A stretch of DNA of 64,000 nt from Branchiostoma floridae (lineage: Eukaryota > Chordata > Leptocardii > Amphioxiformes > Branchiostomatidae), in NCBI RefSeq assembly GCF_000003815.2, contig NC_049984.1:9516398-9580397 (forward strand). Reading direction: 5' to 3'. Every line of letters begins with the position of its first letter. The stretch's first letter is position 1. The notes below the pieces were generated by a model. The model was given only the letters and a program-made list of their open reading frames with translations. It was not told the DNA's origin and ran no database searches. Below are positions 37,001-50,800 of this stretch, piece after piece. The position numbers were made by a program, and so were the translations under genes.

Positions 37001-40000
37001 AAGCTTTTAAAATTCTTTCTATCAGTGAAAATGGCATAGGCTGAAATTGGGCATGTACATGGTCAGTGAAGAATGACAATTAATGTTTCTAATGATGATT
37101 TTTTTTCCCCCAGGGTTCAGAACTGCTGCACCTGGCGATGTGTGATGCCTCGGAGAGAGTGGTGGGTGCAGCTCAGCAGGTGTTCCTGCCTGCCCTGGCC
37201 GCCTGGGCTGATGAGCTGGACAGGCTACACACTGACCTCATACATGGCATGATGACCAGGCTGGAACATCTAGTCAAGGTCAGGGTTCTAAGATATCAGG
37301 ATTAACTTTACTGTACTTAAGTATGACAAATAGACCTGTACAGATTTGCTTCTTGTTTTTTTTTTAAATTAATGAAATTCTAGCTACAAATGAAGGTATA
37401 GGTTTTATTTAGTAGTTTAACTGTTTGACAGCACACACAGCCAGGGCTGCCAACTAGCCTGTGGCTATTACAAAGGGCTAGCCCTCCTGATGTTTAAGAA
37501 TTTCAAAATAGCCAGTAGTCATACAGATTCTACAAGAGTTAGAAATCAGGTTACCTATTACTAACATTGTGTTAAACCAGGACATGTTTCCTTTGTCTCT
37601 AGGCTGCAGTAAGAGTAAAGCCCATGAACCAGTTGTTAGCTGGTTCTGCTGTAAGTCTTTTGTGTCCATCTGGGTTGGCAAGGTGTGCTTATAACATGAC
37701 AAATAAGTACATTGTACATTTTATTGTCACAGCAATCTGCAACATTTCTTGGTGGGAGCACTGTACCTGCGCTGAGTCAAATTGTCTGTCTCCAGGATAG
37801 TGTATATATTCCTGATCAAGCTTGTGTGCTGTGGTGGTGTGGTGTTCTTACTTTCGCTTCAAAAGGATGCTTGAGAAGTTGCAGTTTCTATAATGTATAT
37901 ATAGATGGACTTAGTTAAGTTGGCATGTGGTTTGTGGGGCAGTTAATGAAGCAATTTGTCCAATGTTACAAAAAGGAGAAGTTGATTAGAAAAGTTCAAC
38001 TGAAAATGCCTACTGCAGATATTTGGTTCATCTGACCTTTTTCTGTTTCAGGCATCTGTGAACCAAACCGGTGGTGAGACAACAATAGGGCTGGATGAGA
38101 CCAGGTTTAACCTGTATGTGTCCACCCTGGATGCCATGGTCCCCGCCCTGTTTGCTGCCGTGCTGCAGTCTGCACCTTTCGCACAGGAGGAAAACCTGAC
38201 GTGTAGAGATGTCGAGGGTAACTTCATTATGCTACTGTCATTTGTTTGCTATGTTGGGTATCTTGCAGCTCTACAAGTTGTTCTAAAAATATTCCACATG
38301 CTGACTGCTATAACTGTAAACCATTTTAGAGCAAATTTCTGTAAGAGCCATACTATTCATCAAGATAGGTCCAGTCTCATTTTAGTGAAAAGGGTCACAT
38401 GGCTTGATAATCACATGGCACTGCTATGGCATGAAATCAAATCACTTGCAGATCAAGATATGAACTGGTGTGAAGATACATGGATGTATATTGTGCAAAT
38501 ATTTGCATATTTTTCCACCATTCTTTTCCAAAAATATTTATGCAACATAATGAAGTTAACAGTTTAGGAAAGGTTGTTTCAGTTCTGAGTAACTTGTAAC
38601 ATTGAAGTGTCAGTGGGTCTTGTTACATGGTGACAAAAAAAAAAACTTAATATACATCCAGTTGCTGATATCATAAGAACAGCCCAGTAATGTATGTCTG
38701 ACCTGTATGTCTCCAGTGTCCAGGTTCCCTATGGGCTCCTCCCCACTCCATGACATCGCGACCATCATCGGCGACCACACCCAGCTGGCAGCTCTTGTTA
38801 CTGCGTACGATGACATGGTGGAGCAGGAGGACTTCCCTGCATGGGAAACACTACAGTGGGTGTCTGAGGAATTGTGAGTATTGATGGAAATCTTGGCCTG
38901 CTTGGTCATCTCTCTGGGAATCTTGAAAAAAAAAAAGATAAAATGCCAGAACCAGAACATAGCACCTTAAACAGGGACAGGGGACATCAGGATATGTGGC
39001 AAGCTGGTACATAACTGTTATTTGATAGTCAACATTGCCAGTCACATGACATGAGAAGTGAGACCTGACCTACAGGGTTGAGGAAAGACAGTGCAGTTCG
39101 AAAGCTCCTCAAAATTAGCAAAATTTTGTTCTGCATAATGGTTGAATATTTTATAAAAAAGACTATCACAGTAATTCTGACTAGTAGGGACCATCACGGT
39201 ATTACACATTATATTTACAAGATTATTGAATAATAATACCATTACTGACCTACTTATTTATTATTTCTTCTATTTCTCTTTAGTGGCATATCCACAGGGC
39301 ATATATCTGTATCACTGACATGTACCTACAATCAACTGTAATGAACCACTGTATGACCATTGCTTGTAAAATGCCTGACACAGAATGTGTACATGATTGT
39401 TGTTGTTGTTTCCAGTGTGCCCAGACTAGTACAGCTGACAGGCAGCCTGGACGTGACCCTGACCTCCTGTATCCACAACCTGGCCAGGCTATTCCACAAA
39501 ATCTGCAGAACATTCGGAAGAATATTCACTGAGAAAAAGGTATAGAAGATTTTCCCTACCTAAATTGCTGCTCTATTACAATCAATCCCATACTTGCAGC
39601 CGTTACCTAATGATTCTTATTTCTTTAAGCCCTGGTAAATTTTGTAACAGGTACAGAATTTGCTAAGTGTTTTGCTAAACTATTCATCTTTGTATTGCAG
39701 TTGAAGCCACAATTCCAGACAATTTTAAAGATTCCAGAGGAACAAATAGGTAAGTGTATATTATAATGTGAGAAATCAGCCTAGCTCCTTTATTTTTCAT
39801 ATATGTAGTCCTTCCTTAGATCAGATACACATACTGTCTGTAGTCTTTCATGCTGTAGTATGTTGGTTTCATGTCATCCTGACTAATTGTTTGCTTGCCT
39901 GCATCTCTCCACATAATAGATCGAGAGATCCTGTCAGGCCGAACGGCGCTCACACGTGCCACAGTACCATTGTACGCAGCCGGGGTGCTGGCAGTCTTCC

Positions 40001-43000
40001 ATCAGGTTGGGTACAACCATGTGACTTTGAACAAAGCCATATTCATCATATTTGTGTATATAAAGAGAAAAGATAAAGGGTATCTTATCAATATCCATCT
40101 TTAATTCCAGCAGTGATTTAGTTGCTTTTGTCATGATAGATTTCTTGGTCGCCGGAAACATAGTCACTGTGTTGAAGAAATGTTGTCTGATCTTTCGTAC
40201 AGGAGTCAGACAGAAAACAACTGATCAAGTTCATGCAAGACATCCTGACAACCCTGTCCCTCTCCCATGCACCCCTGGACAGCATTCAAGCAGCATTCCT
40301 GGAACTAGGGTAAGTTATAGTCTCAAGTAATCTCTGTTAATGGATTAATAACTGACTGGCTGTTTTTTTTTCTGTTCTGCACTAATTTGTTGCTGATGCT
40401 GACTGACTTCCACACTAATAGTATTTCTCTATATCCTGAAGACTACTGGAGTGCAGATATCTATGGTCCTGTCCTTGGTGCTGAATAATGTCCCCCTAAA
40501 GACTACCTGTGCAGATATCTGTGGTCCTGTCCTTGGTGCTGAATAATGTCCCCCTAAAGACTACCTGTGCAGATATCTGTGGTCCTGTCCTTGGTGCTGA
40601 ATAATGTTCCCTAAAGACTACCTGTGCAGATATCTGTGGTCCTGTCCTTGGTGCTGAATAATGTCCCCCTAAAGACCACCTGTGCAGATATCTGTGGTCC
40701 TGTCCTTGGTGCTGAATAATGTCCCCCTAAAGACTACCTGTGCAGATATCTGTGGTCCTGTCCTTGGTGCTGAATAATGTCCCCCTAAAGACTACCTGTG
40801 CAGATATCTGTGGTCCTGTCCTTGGTGCTGAATAATGTTTCCACCAATGCTGAATGACAGTCGTCACAATATAACAGTTCCCCAGTCCTACTTGCTCTGT
40901 GTATCCAGCTGATATCTGTCCTTGGTGCTGAATGGTCTTCACACTAATACTGCTTGTCACTTTCCCAGTTGCTGAGCAATAAATACACCAACAACTTTCC
41001 ATCTGCTGAGGGACATTCACAATCAAATATTCCTGCTCTCCCTACCAGTCTAAGGATCATTCATACTTCCAGTCCACACTCCTGTCCTTGGTACTGAATG
41101 GTACTCACCCTGATTTTGAAGCATCTCATTTGGATGCCTCATAGCATTTACACCCACATTTATACCTATCTTCAAACCTTTATGAGCTTGATATTGCTGA
41201 CCTAGATCAAAATGTAATTTACCCTGATTCTTGATATTTTTCTCTTACATGTAATGATGTTTGTGTAAACTTATTTACACTCCTTGTACAACTCTAGCCT
41301 CTAGCACAGAATGACATTAACACTGATGAATCTGAATAACATCTGAAGTTTCTGTGATTCTGCCTGTTGATTGTGCTGACCTCCTCCCTTACACCTGGTG
41401 ATGTGCGTTAGTCACACAGGCAGTCTTTCCCTCAGGTCGGACGCCGTGTACCACGAGTCCCTGCTGACCGTACTGTGGGACGGCGTCGTCCACACCTCCG
41501 CTTTAGTACGGGCATCGGCGGCCAGAATGTTTGAGGTACCATTTATATAGTACATCATTTACGTACCATTGTACATGTATCTTATTAGTAGGAAGCATCC
41601 GTCCTTCCTTCCTTACAGGTTCTGGCTAGAACTCTGGTAGGAAGAATAAGGAAAAAAGTTGTGTTATCTTGAAATCCATTCAACTGAATGCAACATGTTG
41701 CATGATCACAATCTGACCAGGCAACCTTCACCATTAATTGCTAGCCTTACACAAATGTAATGTTACATGGTTGAATTAAAAGGGCAATATTCTTATCATT
41801 GCCCTCCAACATTAAGCTATATGGGTACATTTCAACTGCAGTTTCCCTCAGTGTCACCAGGTGGCATACACTTAGCTTTAACTACTTTATTTAGGGCAGA
41901 ACTACATTGTATGTATTTTACTGCATGTGTTTCTCCCCTAGATGCTGATTAAGGGTGTACAGGAGACCCTGGTGTCCATGCGAGTGGTGCCTGCTCTTAT
42001 CACTCTGTCTACAGACCCAGAAATGTAAGTCAGCATTCATCCGTTTACTGTGGGAAACTATGAAGATACCCTAATTCTTGTAATCTTTAAATGTGCTAGT
42101 AATAGTATTTTATCTACCATTTGCTATTATTTTCATAACTTTCAGAGTTAGACCATGTTAACTGCCTATTTGGCTTGGCTTGTACCATCTCTCTCAATTT
42201 GTTCATGTTTGAACGTACCATCTATTTAAGGTAAGGGAGATGTACAAAGCAGTGTAGGATAGAGTCTTGATTTCTGTAATGTCCATAGTCATCAGTTGGT
42301 TAGAGTAACCAGTTGTTCTCCTCAGGTCTGTCCGTATAGCGACCATCCCAGCCTTCGGCACCATCATGGAGAGTATCACCCAGAAGGAGACTCTGGACCG
42401 TGTGCACATGCAGTTCCAGCAGTTCCTGGATGACCCACAGTACCGTGAGCAGCACACGCTTCACGTGGAGATCATCAGGACCTTCGCACGCATCGGCCCC
42501 AACGCTGAACCAAAGTTTCGGGATGAATGTAAGAAGAATGGTCTCAGTAGGCAATAGTAAACAACCAGTGCAGAAGTATGAAGGATTCTTTGTTGGAAAA
42601 AAAATTGTGCAGTAAAGTACCCATTGGTTGGGGCCCTTCCGCACTGGTGTGTATATTCAAGTCCATATGAGTTGCATATTGACATTTTGTTTTATTTGGG
42701 TTAGGTTTGTTGGAAGAAGTATTTTTATTTTGACCCACCGTTTTGCAGCCTAGTTATCAAACTGAAAAACAACTTCATTGGGCACAAACTTATCTTAAGC
42801 AAAAATATGTCAATATAGAAGTCATATGAACTTGAACATACACACAAGTGTTCCGGAGACCCTGTATCTTGAAATCCAATGTTTATGATGGGACTTTCTC
42901 TTTTAGATTATATATACATGTATACAACAAGAATCAAGCTGACTATGCATTGTGACACCTTGTACAAAATTAGTAGGTCTCTATGTACTTGTGGGAATTG

Positions 43001-44366
43001 TTGTGTGCATTGTTCCCTTGAGTAATTTAGTTGTTGTCTCCGCACAGTTGTGTTACCACGTCTGGCCATCATGGCTGGGAACAACAACCTGATGATTAAC
43101 GAGACCAAGAGAACAGACATCGCCATGCAGCTGTTCGAGGCCTTCACGGCCATGTCATGTTGCTGTATCCTTCTTATGATATGCGGGAGGATGTTGAGAA
43201 TGATGATCCTTAGAAGTATGCTGGTGATTGGACTATTCTATCTAGACTATTCTATCATGACATTGATGCAGTATTTGTGCAAAACTTTTCCCTCTCTGCT
43301 GTACTTGTTATCTACATTAAGCCTAATTTTCTGAAATTTGGTAGATTATTACATGTAGCTGTTGTCAGACCCATGAGGATTGAAGGTGCTTACATTTATT
43401 TTAAGATTTCAACAGAAATAGTCACTGTCATGTGTTTGTTTGTTTGTTTGTTTGATGATAAAACATAAAGATGACGTCTTGCAAATGCAGCACAAAGAAC
43501 TTCTGTCATCAACTAGCTTATCACCGTCAGCTGAAGTTCTTAAGACTTTTTATATTGCCTGAGAGTGGCTTCCTTGACCTGACCCCCAGTTATCTCTGAT
43601 GACCTGATTAACCAGTGCATGTTGCCCGGCCTGAGGTGTCTGAGACAGGACATGGAGCACATCGCTCCCCAGCACCAAGTAGGACACTTCTTCTGTGTGG
43701 GCAGGGTGAAGACAAACACTTCTGGGATGTCAATTAGTCAGATTACTTGTATTTCAGTGATTTGTTTATTTTCAAATACTGTAAATGCAGAAACTTTGTG
43801 GTGGTTTGATGTTAGCAGTTTCACAGCGAACTTAAAACCATTGCTAGCATTTTTCCATGGCAGTAAGAGAGCATGGTGCTACTGGGAACTTAAAACCACC
43901 GCGAAAAGTTGGTTTTTTTCCGCTACTGTGAAATTCAATCCTCACGATCTTAGATGCATTTACAGTTCAAAGGCTAATGGTAGTAAGTTCAGTTACTGTG
44001 ATATTAGTTTATATGATGTTTGTATTTCTGTTAAAACTTTGCTAGATCATAGTTGTGACATAATGCCCAGCTTCATAAGTTATACCTGTTAATTGTAGAC
44101 TATCCTTTCCTTCCCCAGCTAACCTGGTTGTTCTGTCCCCTCTCCAGGAGGTGGTTGCATCAATGATTAAGGAGTATGAGATGAAGGTAGACAGCAGGGT
44201 TCCCTACGACAGCAGCGTCCCGGTGGGCGCCAGTCTCGGAAACCTGGCGGCCGCCATGTCCAGCGAAGACGCCAAGACAAAACTGCTCAGCAAGCTGGGA
44301 CAACTTAAGGACAAGTCGTCAGTACAGGGTACCAAGATAGCCAGCATGTTCCACAGGAAGAAGTGA
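28002..44366 (+). CDS. RELCH: RAB11-binding LisH, coiled-coil and HEAT-repeat protein
   Basis: 27 exons: 28002-28302, 30130-30219, 31796-31867, 32080-32150, 32486-32599, 32964-33170, 33438-33526, 34178-34522, 34879-34954, 35157-35252, 35715-35827, 36011-36101, 36249-36320, 36599-36739, 37114-37278, 38052-38217, 38717-38873, 39416-39539, 39701-39749, 39920-40005, 40203-40309, 41436-41535, 41942-42024, 42326-42528, 43048-43164, 43590-43678, 44148-44366. They total 1180 residues (human 1216). LisH: ALELHTELLESGCELPRLRDFFSNPGNF (about 62-90). A second LisH-like block RALNFLVNEYLL begins about 187. A coiled coil spans about 255-315 (LEKIQELEEEKERL..LKEENDSLLGHVATLERD). HEAT repeats fill about 430 to the end, with SRCLPHIVPNVLLAKRE-like and SVRIATIPAFGTIME blocks. 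In human cells RELCH links Rab11 recycling endosomes to the trans-Golgi for OSBP-dependent cholesterol transfer. The C-terminus FHRKK matches the family. Confidence 0.95.
40431..40950. repeat. Minisatellite array 3, 58-bp period, RE1-like core in reverse orientation
   Basis: About seven near-identical units of 57-58 bp in the RELCH intron between 40309 and 41436, plus a diverged tail. Each carries CCTGTCCTTGGTGCTGAAT, the reverse complement of the core of the two PIGN-intron arrays. Minus-strand matches to NTYAGMRCCNNRGMSAG lie at 40469-40485, 40527-40543, 40585-40601, 40642-40658, 40700-40716, 40758-40774, 40816-40832 and 40916-40932. Confidence 0.92.
43779..43965. mobile_element. Short MITE (CTGTAAATGCAG family), copy 2
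   Basis: Left end CTGTAAATGCAGAAAC after TA, right end ATGCATTTACAG. It shares the ACTTAAAACCACCGCGAA block with the copy at 22992-23199. It sits in the last RELCH intron. Confidence 0.7.
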
Positions 44367-47300
44367 GATGGAATTTTCTTCTTCAGTTTCATACAGCTTT
44401 CAAGGCTTCAAATGCACAATAGTTATTACTTTGACCATTTAGTACTTAATCTACGATTGTAGTTTAAATGTCAGACATACTCACCAAGAACACGTAGCAA
44501 TTTTGAAGTTGCCTTCAAAGAGCTTACAAGTTATCACATACATAATGTAACTATGCCTTTTGTAAACTAAAGTTGACACTCCCACCCCACCTATACTGGT
44601 AATGCAAATAAAAACAACTAACATTCCTTGAATGATACTGTATAGAGTTCTTAATTATGTGAATCTAGTTATGCATAACACTGTCATGTTTCAGAATTGC
44701 TTTGCTTTGAGATTACTTTTGTCTTGTATAGGAGGCAGTTAAAACATTATCTAGATGTTGTCAAATGTAAACAATGGTCATGAATTGTGTCAGAGATGGT
44801 CTTACTGAGATATATACAAAACATGTTGATTAATGAAATGCACTCTAATACTGTAATATACTGCAAGCCTGTAGAGTTAGCCAGAACTGATGTCCTAACT
44901 TCTTACTGTGTACATTGTTAGCATGTAAGTAGAGATTACAGAGAAACATTCATAGAGTAGTGATGGTATACCACCTCTTGTGATTATTTTAGGTGCTAGT
45001 CAGTGTTTAGAGAGCTTTTTGAGCAGAACAGTTGTGATGCCATTCCAATGTTTGTATCACAAAGGAAAAATATCAGGGAAAATTAATGTGTCCAAGAAGT
45101 AGGGCTGTCTATGTAGAACACATATAAGACAACACAGCAAGATACTCACAATCTAATGTCATAGTATAGAACGTCTCACATAGTCCAGTCTGTTGTATCG
45201 CAAGGTTTTGTATTATGTTGGATAGATATTTAACTAAAGGGCATGTTCTTCTTACTCGAATGAAAAAAAATTGTAATTGTTATATTCTTCTTGTTGTTGC
45301 TTTTGTCATCATATTTTTTTCCATTTGTAAATGATATTGGTGAGCCTCCTTGAAACATTTTGTTTGAAACCTATGTTCAGAAAGTCAAAACAACAACAAC
45401 AAGTGCAATGCAAGCAATAAAAACACAGCATTGTGATATCTATCCCTCAATTTGTACATTAAATAATGTAATGCAATGTAGTTGAGAATATTGAGGAAAG
45501 ATACTCTTAAGAAGTTAAGTATAGGTTAGCTAAATATCAATTCTTTGTATGTCTTCACCAGGAAAAAAGTCAGCCATATGTATATAAATGTGTTGTATTG
45601 TGAATGATATGTATTCAGCCTGGAAAAAAATAGTTATGATCCAAAAACATATCCACAAACAGTCAAAACCAGCATGTTTAAGTTACCTCTATTGTTTGTA
45701 TAGTACTCTGCAAACAAACGAGGTAACTATTGGTTTGCGTTAAGTGAATGTTGACAGTGATTTATATTTTCAAAAGTTATTACATGTATTCATGCAATAG
45801 TGTTCCTTCTCTGCAGTTTATCTACTCTTTTAGTTTAAAAATGATTCTGTAGTCATTGATCCCACAAAACTAACAGAAGTCAAAGGTCATTGATGGTTTT
45901 ATATGTTTGTACATATATGAGTAAGTCTCTTTATTTTGTGTACAACAATAGTAAGTGTCATGCGAAGGAAAATGAAAGCCGTTGAGTGTTGTTGGTAATG
46001 TGATGAACTTCAGATGTGTGGAAGATTAGTGTGGTGAATTTGCAATGAACTGTGCACATGTACCAAAGCGTTCTCGTGATAGATTCTATTCTATTGTTAG
46101 TGAGAAGTATGGTGTCAAAGGCAGATCCATTGCCTTGTTACAAACTAACAAGTTCAACAGAAGGTCTGGTAACATGAACGACTAAAGCATATAGGAAGGA
46201 AATGATGCTGCAAAAACTTCCCTTTGCTCCTGTAGACTTACGTTTCAGCTTTTCACTGTGATGGATTTTTTTACAACATTGTAGAATGTTTAACTGAATG
46301 GATTTTGGAAAGAGTGATTTGTATTGGTCACAACAATGTTGTATTGGAAAAAAGTTAACTTAATGTAGACATGAATAGCATTCCTCTTGATGTGGTTGCA
46401 ATAATCGAAATTGTCAAATCAACAAATTTAGGAAAACTCAAAAGTATATTAGATGTTATTTAAGTTAAGAAAGAAGCATTTTTGTTCCAATGATTTCCAG
46501 AACTGGAGTGTTAAAGATATGTCATATGTTACAATGATTGTCAATGTGCAATTTAATTGAAAAGCTTATTTTATTCCAGCCACCTTACACATACATTTGT
46601 ATGTATTCAATTTTGTGTTAAGTATAAATATAATGTATACAATCAAGAATTTTGTAAATTGGTTAAACAAAGAAATTGTAATTAATTTTATTCAACATTG
46701 TATTCTGATATCAAATGACAATGAATCATTAAACTAGACTTTCCTAAAGGATAAAAAAATGTTTTTCTTGTTCAACGTCTTACGCTCAACGACTTAACGT
46801 CTTACGTCGTTTTCAACGTTCAGCGATATAAATGTTACCGTTGTGCTCACTCCGAATATGCAGTATTACAATTATGAGCAATGGTGAGCCTATAGTCATG
46901 ACATGAATGTTGTTATTTATTTATTTATTTATTTCATAAGATTCTCGAAGTACAGTGTAAGGTATGGCGGAACAGGTGATTTTTGTTAGAAGACGCCTTT
47001 TCAAAATCGCCATACCGAATGTTAGGCCCTTGACATCTCATATGATGATGACAAGGTACATGGACCCATGCGTTTGCACACTATGTCCTTTTGCCGAGAC
47101 ATTAGGTAAACTCAGATAACCCATGTCTGAAAGTGTTCGTATTAAGGTGACTAACTTGACTCAGTACCACGTGAGTTGGTATCCACGAAGTCTAATAACT
47201 GAGAATTGTTAGCATCTCCGAGGATCGTCTATGGAGGGGAAAAACAGATAAAGCTTCTACTCTGTGCAGCAGAACAACACAGTTTCTATAGAATTTAACG

Positions 47301-47855
47301 ATTGATTGTGTGAAGAAAGGGACGTATACAACATGCCATGTATTATGACTGTTACGGCTGTACACGGTGAACTCTGGTGACCTGGCCAGGGCTTGATCAT
47401 GGGCACATGAGCTGTCACGATATTTGTTTTATTGCGTCACACGTCCGCTCGGTCGTGTTTACGTCAGATCCGTTCACGCTCACACTATTTAAGGATCACA
47501 CAGAAACGTACAAAGATGCCCCCCTTAAAACGTTTCTAGTTGTTATAGTATCATGTCACACACACAGTCTCTCCATCTGGACTTTTCCATTTGTTGTGGG
47601 AATATCGTCTGACCATGTAATCCTTACAGCTTGCATTCTCATTGGCTTTTGCCGTGTCACGAGTCACTTTTATGTTTGCCGACTTAAGATTGTCAAAGCA
47701 AGGTCCTTGGTCAAGGTCCTAACCTCCTTGGTGAAAGTGTTTGCGTGGTATATAAACGCCTCTGTAAAATCGTGACGCTCATAACTAGCAGCTAGCTAGG
47801 CCACTGGTTAAGTATAAGAACATTGCAGTACAGCGATAAAAAAGTAACGCAAGCC
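44367..47855. other. RELCH 3' UTR and intergenic DNA
   Basis: There is no gene. Polyadenylation hexamers AATAAA are at 44607-44612 and 45416-45421; the low-GC stretch to about 46750 could be a long 3' UTR. A short (TTTA)n run is at about 46915-46935. From about 47340 the sequence is the 5' flank of the MOXD1-like gene. Confidence 0.5.
47749..47756 (+). promoter_or_regulatory. TATA box of the MOXD1-like gene
   Basis: TATATAAA lies about 100 bp before the start codon. Just upstream are two TCAAGGTCC/GGTCCTTGG-type half sites (about 47700-47720) that resemble nuclear-receptor (NR5A/ERR) extended half sites. Factor assignment is inference. Confidence 0.5.
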
Positions 47856-50800
47856 ATGGCAAAGCTCTGCAGCAGCTCCAACCTTTTAACTTTTACCATT
47901 GTTTTCGCCATTTTGGCGCGTCTTGGGAACGCCAACGGTTTTACCCACCACGAGACGCTGGACGAGGCTGGAAAGTACAACCTGTTCTGGAAGTTTGATG
48001 AGGAGAAGATCGAGTTCGAAGCGCAGGTGCAGACGACAGGATGGGTCGGGTTGGGTCTGTCCCCGAACGGAGGCATGCCGGGGTCCGATATCGTCATTGG
48101 CTGGGTCAAGGACGGGAAGGCGCACCTGACGGTGAGAGTGCTTTCGTATAACTGGAAGTGTTGTACTTTACATGCAAGCACGATTCTTTTCCCTTAACCT
48201 GAAAAAGATGCCGTCACAGAACAAGCTGTTTTGCCGATCTTTTGTCCAACAATTGTTGCTGTTTCATTCCCTTTTGCTTAAACATTTGCAAGTTGTTTTT
48301 TTTTTTACAGGGATTTAAACATTTCATTTTCATTGCACTCACAGGACAGGTATGCAGAGGCGAACGCGCAGCCCGCTGTGGACGAGAGTCAAGACTGGGA
48401 GCTGGTGTCTGGGAACGAGAACGGAACCCACACAGTCCTGAGGTTCAACAGGAAACTCACGACCTGCGACAGCAAGGACCGCGTCATCAACGTTAGTAGT
48501 ATAGAATGGAATGTTTCGTTTCTAGAGCAAACAAATCATTCATGCCACATTTCTGTTAGTAAATATTGTTTCTAAGACATTTCTTATTTATGACACACAG
48601 GTCGTTAAAGTCATTAAGACCATACAATACCCTTTACCATTGAGAAGGGAATGCCTCTAGCAGGCTTCACAGGTCGATGGAAAAATAGTAGACGTTAGCC
48701 GAGTAAGACAGAAAACACACCAGAGGAGTTAGATGACTGAGGCCTGAGGACGCAAAACTGTACTCCTCGGCCATCCCCAGTGACCTGTGGAGCCTGGTAA
48801 AAAGGCTAAGATTGAAACACTTCTGAGTGCTCGAGCGAAATACTTTTTCGTACCACGCTAGCTGAGTGTTGGCCACTAGTTGGCCAAAAAACTAATCCTG
48901 CGTAACAAATGCATGTTGTGTCATTTCTTCCCACAGAAGGATACAATGCGCGTGATATGGGCGTGGCATGACGAGGATCCCGAGGAAGCTTCTGGCGGTG
49001 CCGGCCCCGGGTACCACTCCTCCAACCGGGGAGCCAGGAGCTCCATCCTCATCACCCAGGCCGTCCCGGAGACCAGCCTCCCGGACAATACTTACACCTT
49101 CAATCTCACCATGAGAAATGTAACCAAACACTCTTTCTCTGTGTATTTTAGAACTATTGTTTTTCATCTTCACTACGGCGGTTTCGATACACCCGTATTC
49201 TGCTGAAGTGATCTGACATGCATTATCTTACCTGTCCAGGTATCCATCCCCAGCAATTTGCATACGGTGTACTGGTGCAGGCTCTTCAAACTGCCTACTT
49301 TGGACAGAAAACACCACATTGTCAAGGCAAGTATCCCGGCGATACAATGTTTTCACTTTCCACACCCCTTTGACTAGTCAGTCAAATGACGCCAGTTTCA
49401 ATCCTAGTAACAGGCGTCAAGCTTTTTCCATGGTCAATACACCTTTCTCACGCGGCGTCCATGATAGACAAGGTCAATGAGGCAAACAGATAAAAACAGC
49501 TCCCTCTTAGTTTCCCCCAAACCACATAAATTTTCACAATACAAGGTCAAATAATAAATGTTATAACTAGTGTTATGCACCGACAGATGCAATAGCATAG
49601 CATAGACTGATATGGAATAGCATAGGCTGACCCCATAGTCCCTTAAGAGATGCAAAATAAAAACATAATAATGCAAATATTTGGCGGACATGCAGCCATT
49701 CTCTTATTTGGTCGATTTTCTAATTTCCATGCTACCATTGGTTGAACTGCTAATTATGATGGACAGTCTTTTGTTTGCCTCATTGAACTCGTTTTCGATC
49801 TATCATGGCCGCCCCGTAAGAAAGGTGTATGATATACAATGTTTGATGGTATGATAAATGTTTGATCAGAATGTACATGTGATAACCATTTTTATACAGT
49901 CACCCGAATGACTGAGGTTGTTTATCGCCTGTTGATGTAGATGGAGCCGGTGATCACGTCAGGGAATGATGGACTAGTTCACCACCTTCTGGCTTACAAG
50001 TGCAAGAGGAACCCTGACACCATCGTACCAGAAGATCACCAGGGACATAACTGTTATACACCCAACATGCCGATGGACTGGCGAGAATGTTATGAAGGGT
50101 CTCTCATTGCCGCATGGGCCATCGGATCAGGGGTACGGCATTTCGTACTTTTTGTCGTGGACCATTAAAGATGTCAATGAGGATTATATAGGCTAAACGG
50201 TTTGGTTGGCCTAAGTATAGCTGTTGGCAAGGCTAAACATGATTAGAATAATGATACATCAACCATATTTAGCTTGAAGCAACATTGCTGAGGACTTCGA
50301 ATTGACAAGCCGCATAGAGTAGCAAATAAGTGACCTTACACTTTTGACGGAGACTTAAGTTCATAAAACGATTCCGTTCAAATTCAGTAACGTAACAAAG
50401 TGTCATCCTGGCTGTGCTAACCGTGTTTACGTCTGTTTTCAGGATATCACGTACCCAGAGCACTTGGGTTACCCTATCGGGGACGATGACGACAGCGGGT
50501 ACGTGCTGATTGAAATGCACTACGATAACCCGCAGGTGCTACCAGGTCAGTCATTCATTGGTTGCTCACGATACTTTTTGCCCAACCCTTCTTTATTAGC
50601 CCACCAGATATAAGCCTTTTTACAGTGCTCTTCTGTTGCGATATACATTCCCCTCCATTTCAGAGAGGCGCTTCTCGTTGACATCCAAAGGTAAGATTTA
50701 CTAGACTATTAAAGTATTATATCATCATCACAGGCTTGTACGACAGCTCGGGACTACGGTTCATCTACACACCAGAGCTGAGGGACAATGACATAGGCAT

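Noticed and set aside
38218-38567. Frame continuing after RELCH exon 38052-38217
   Set aside because: It reads through a good donor (GGTAAC) into intron; the next exon at 38717 restores homology and phase.
40431-40850. Regular direct repeats that might suggest a CRISPR array
   Set aside because: Whole 57-58 bp units are repeated with no unique spacers, in an intron of an animal gene; it is a minisatellite.
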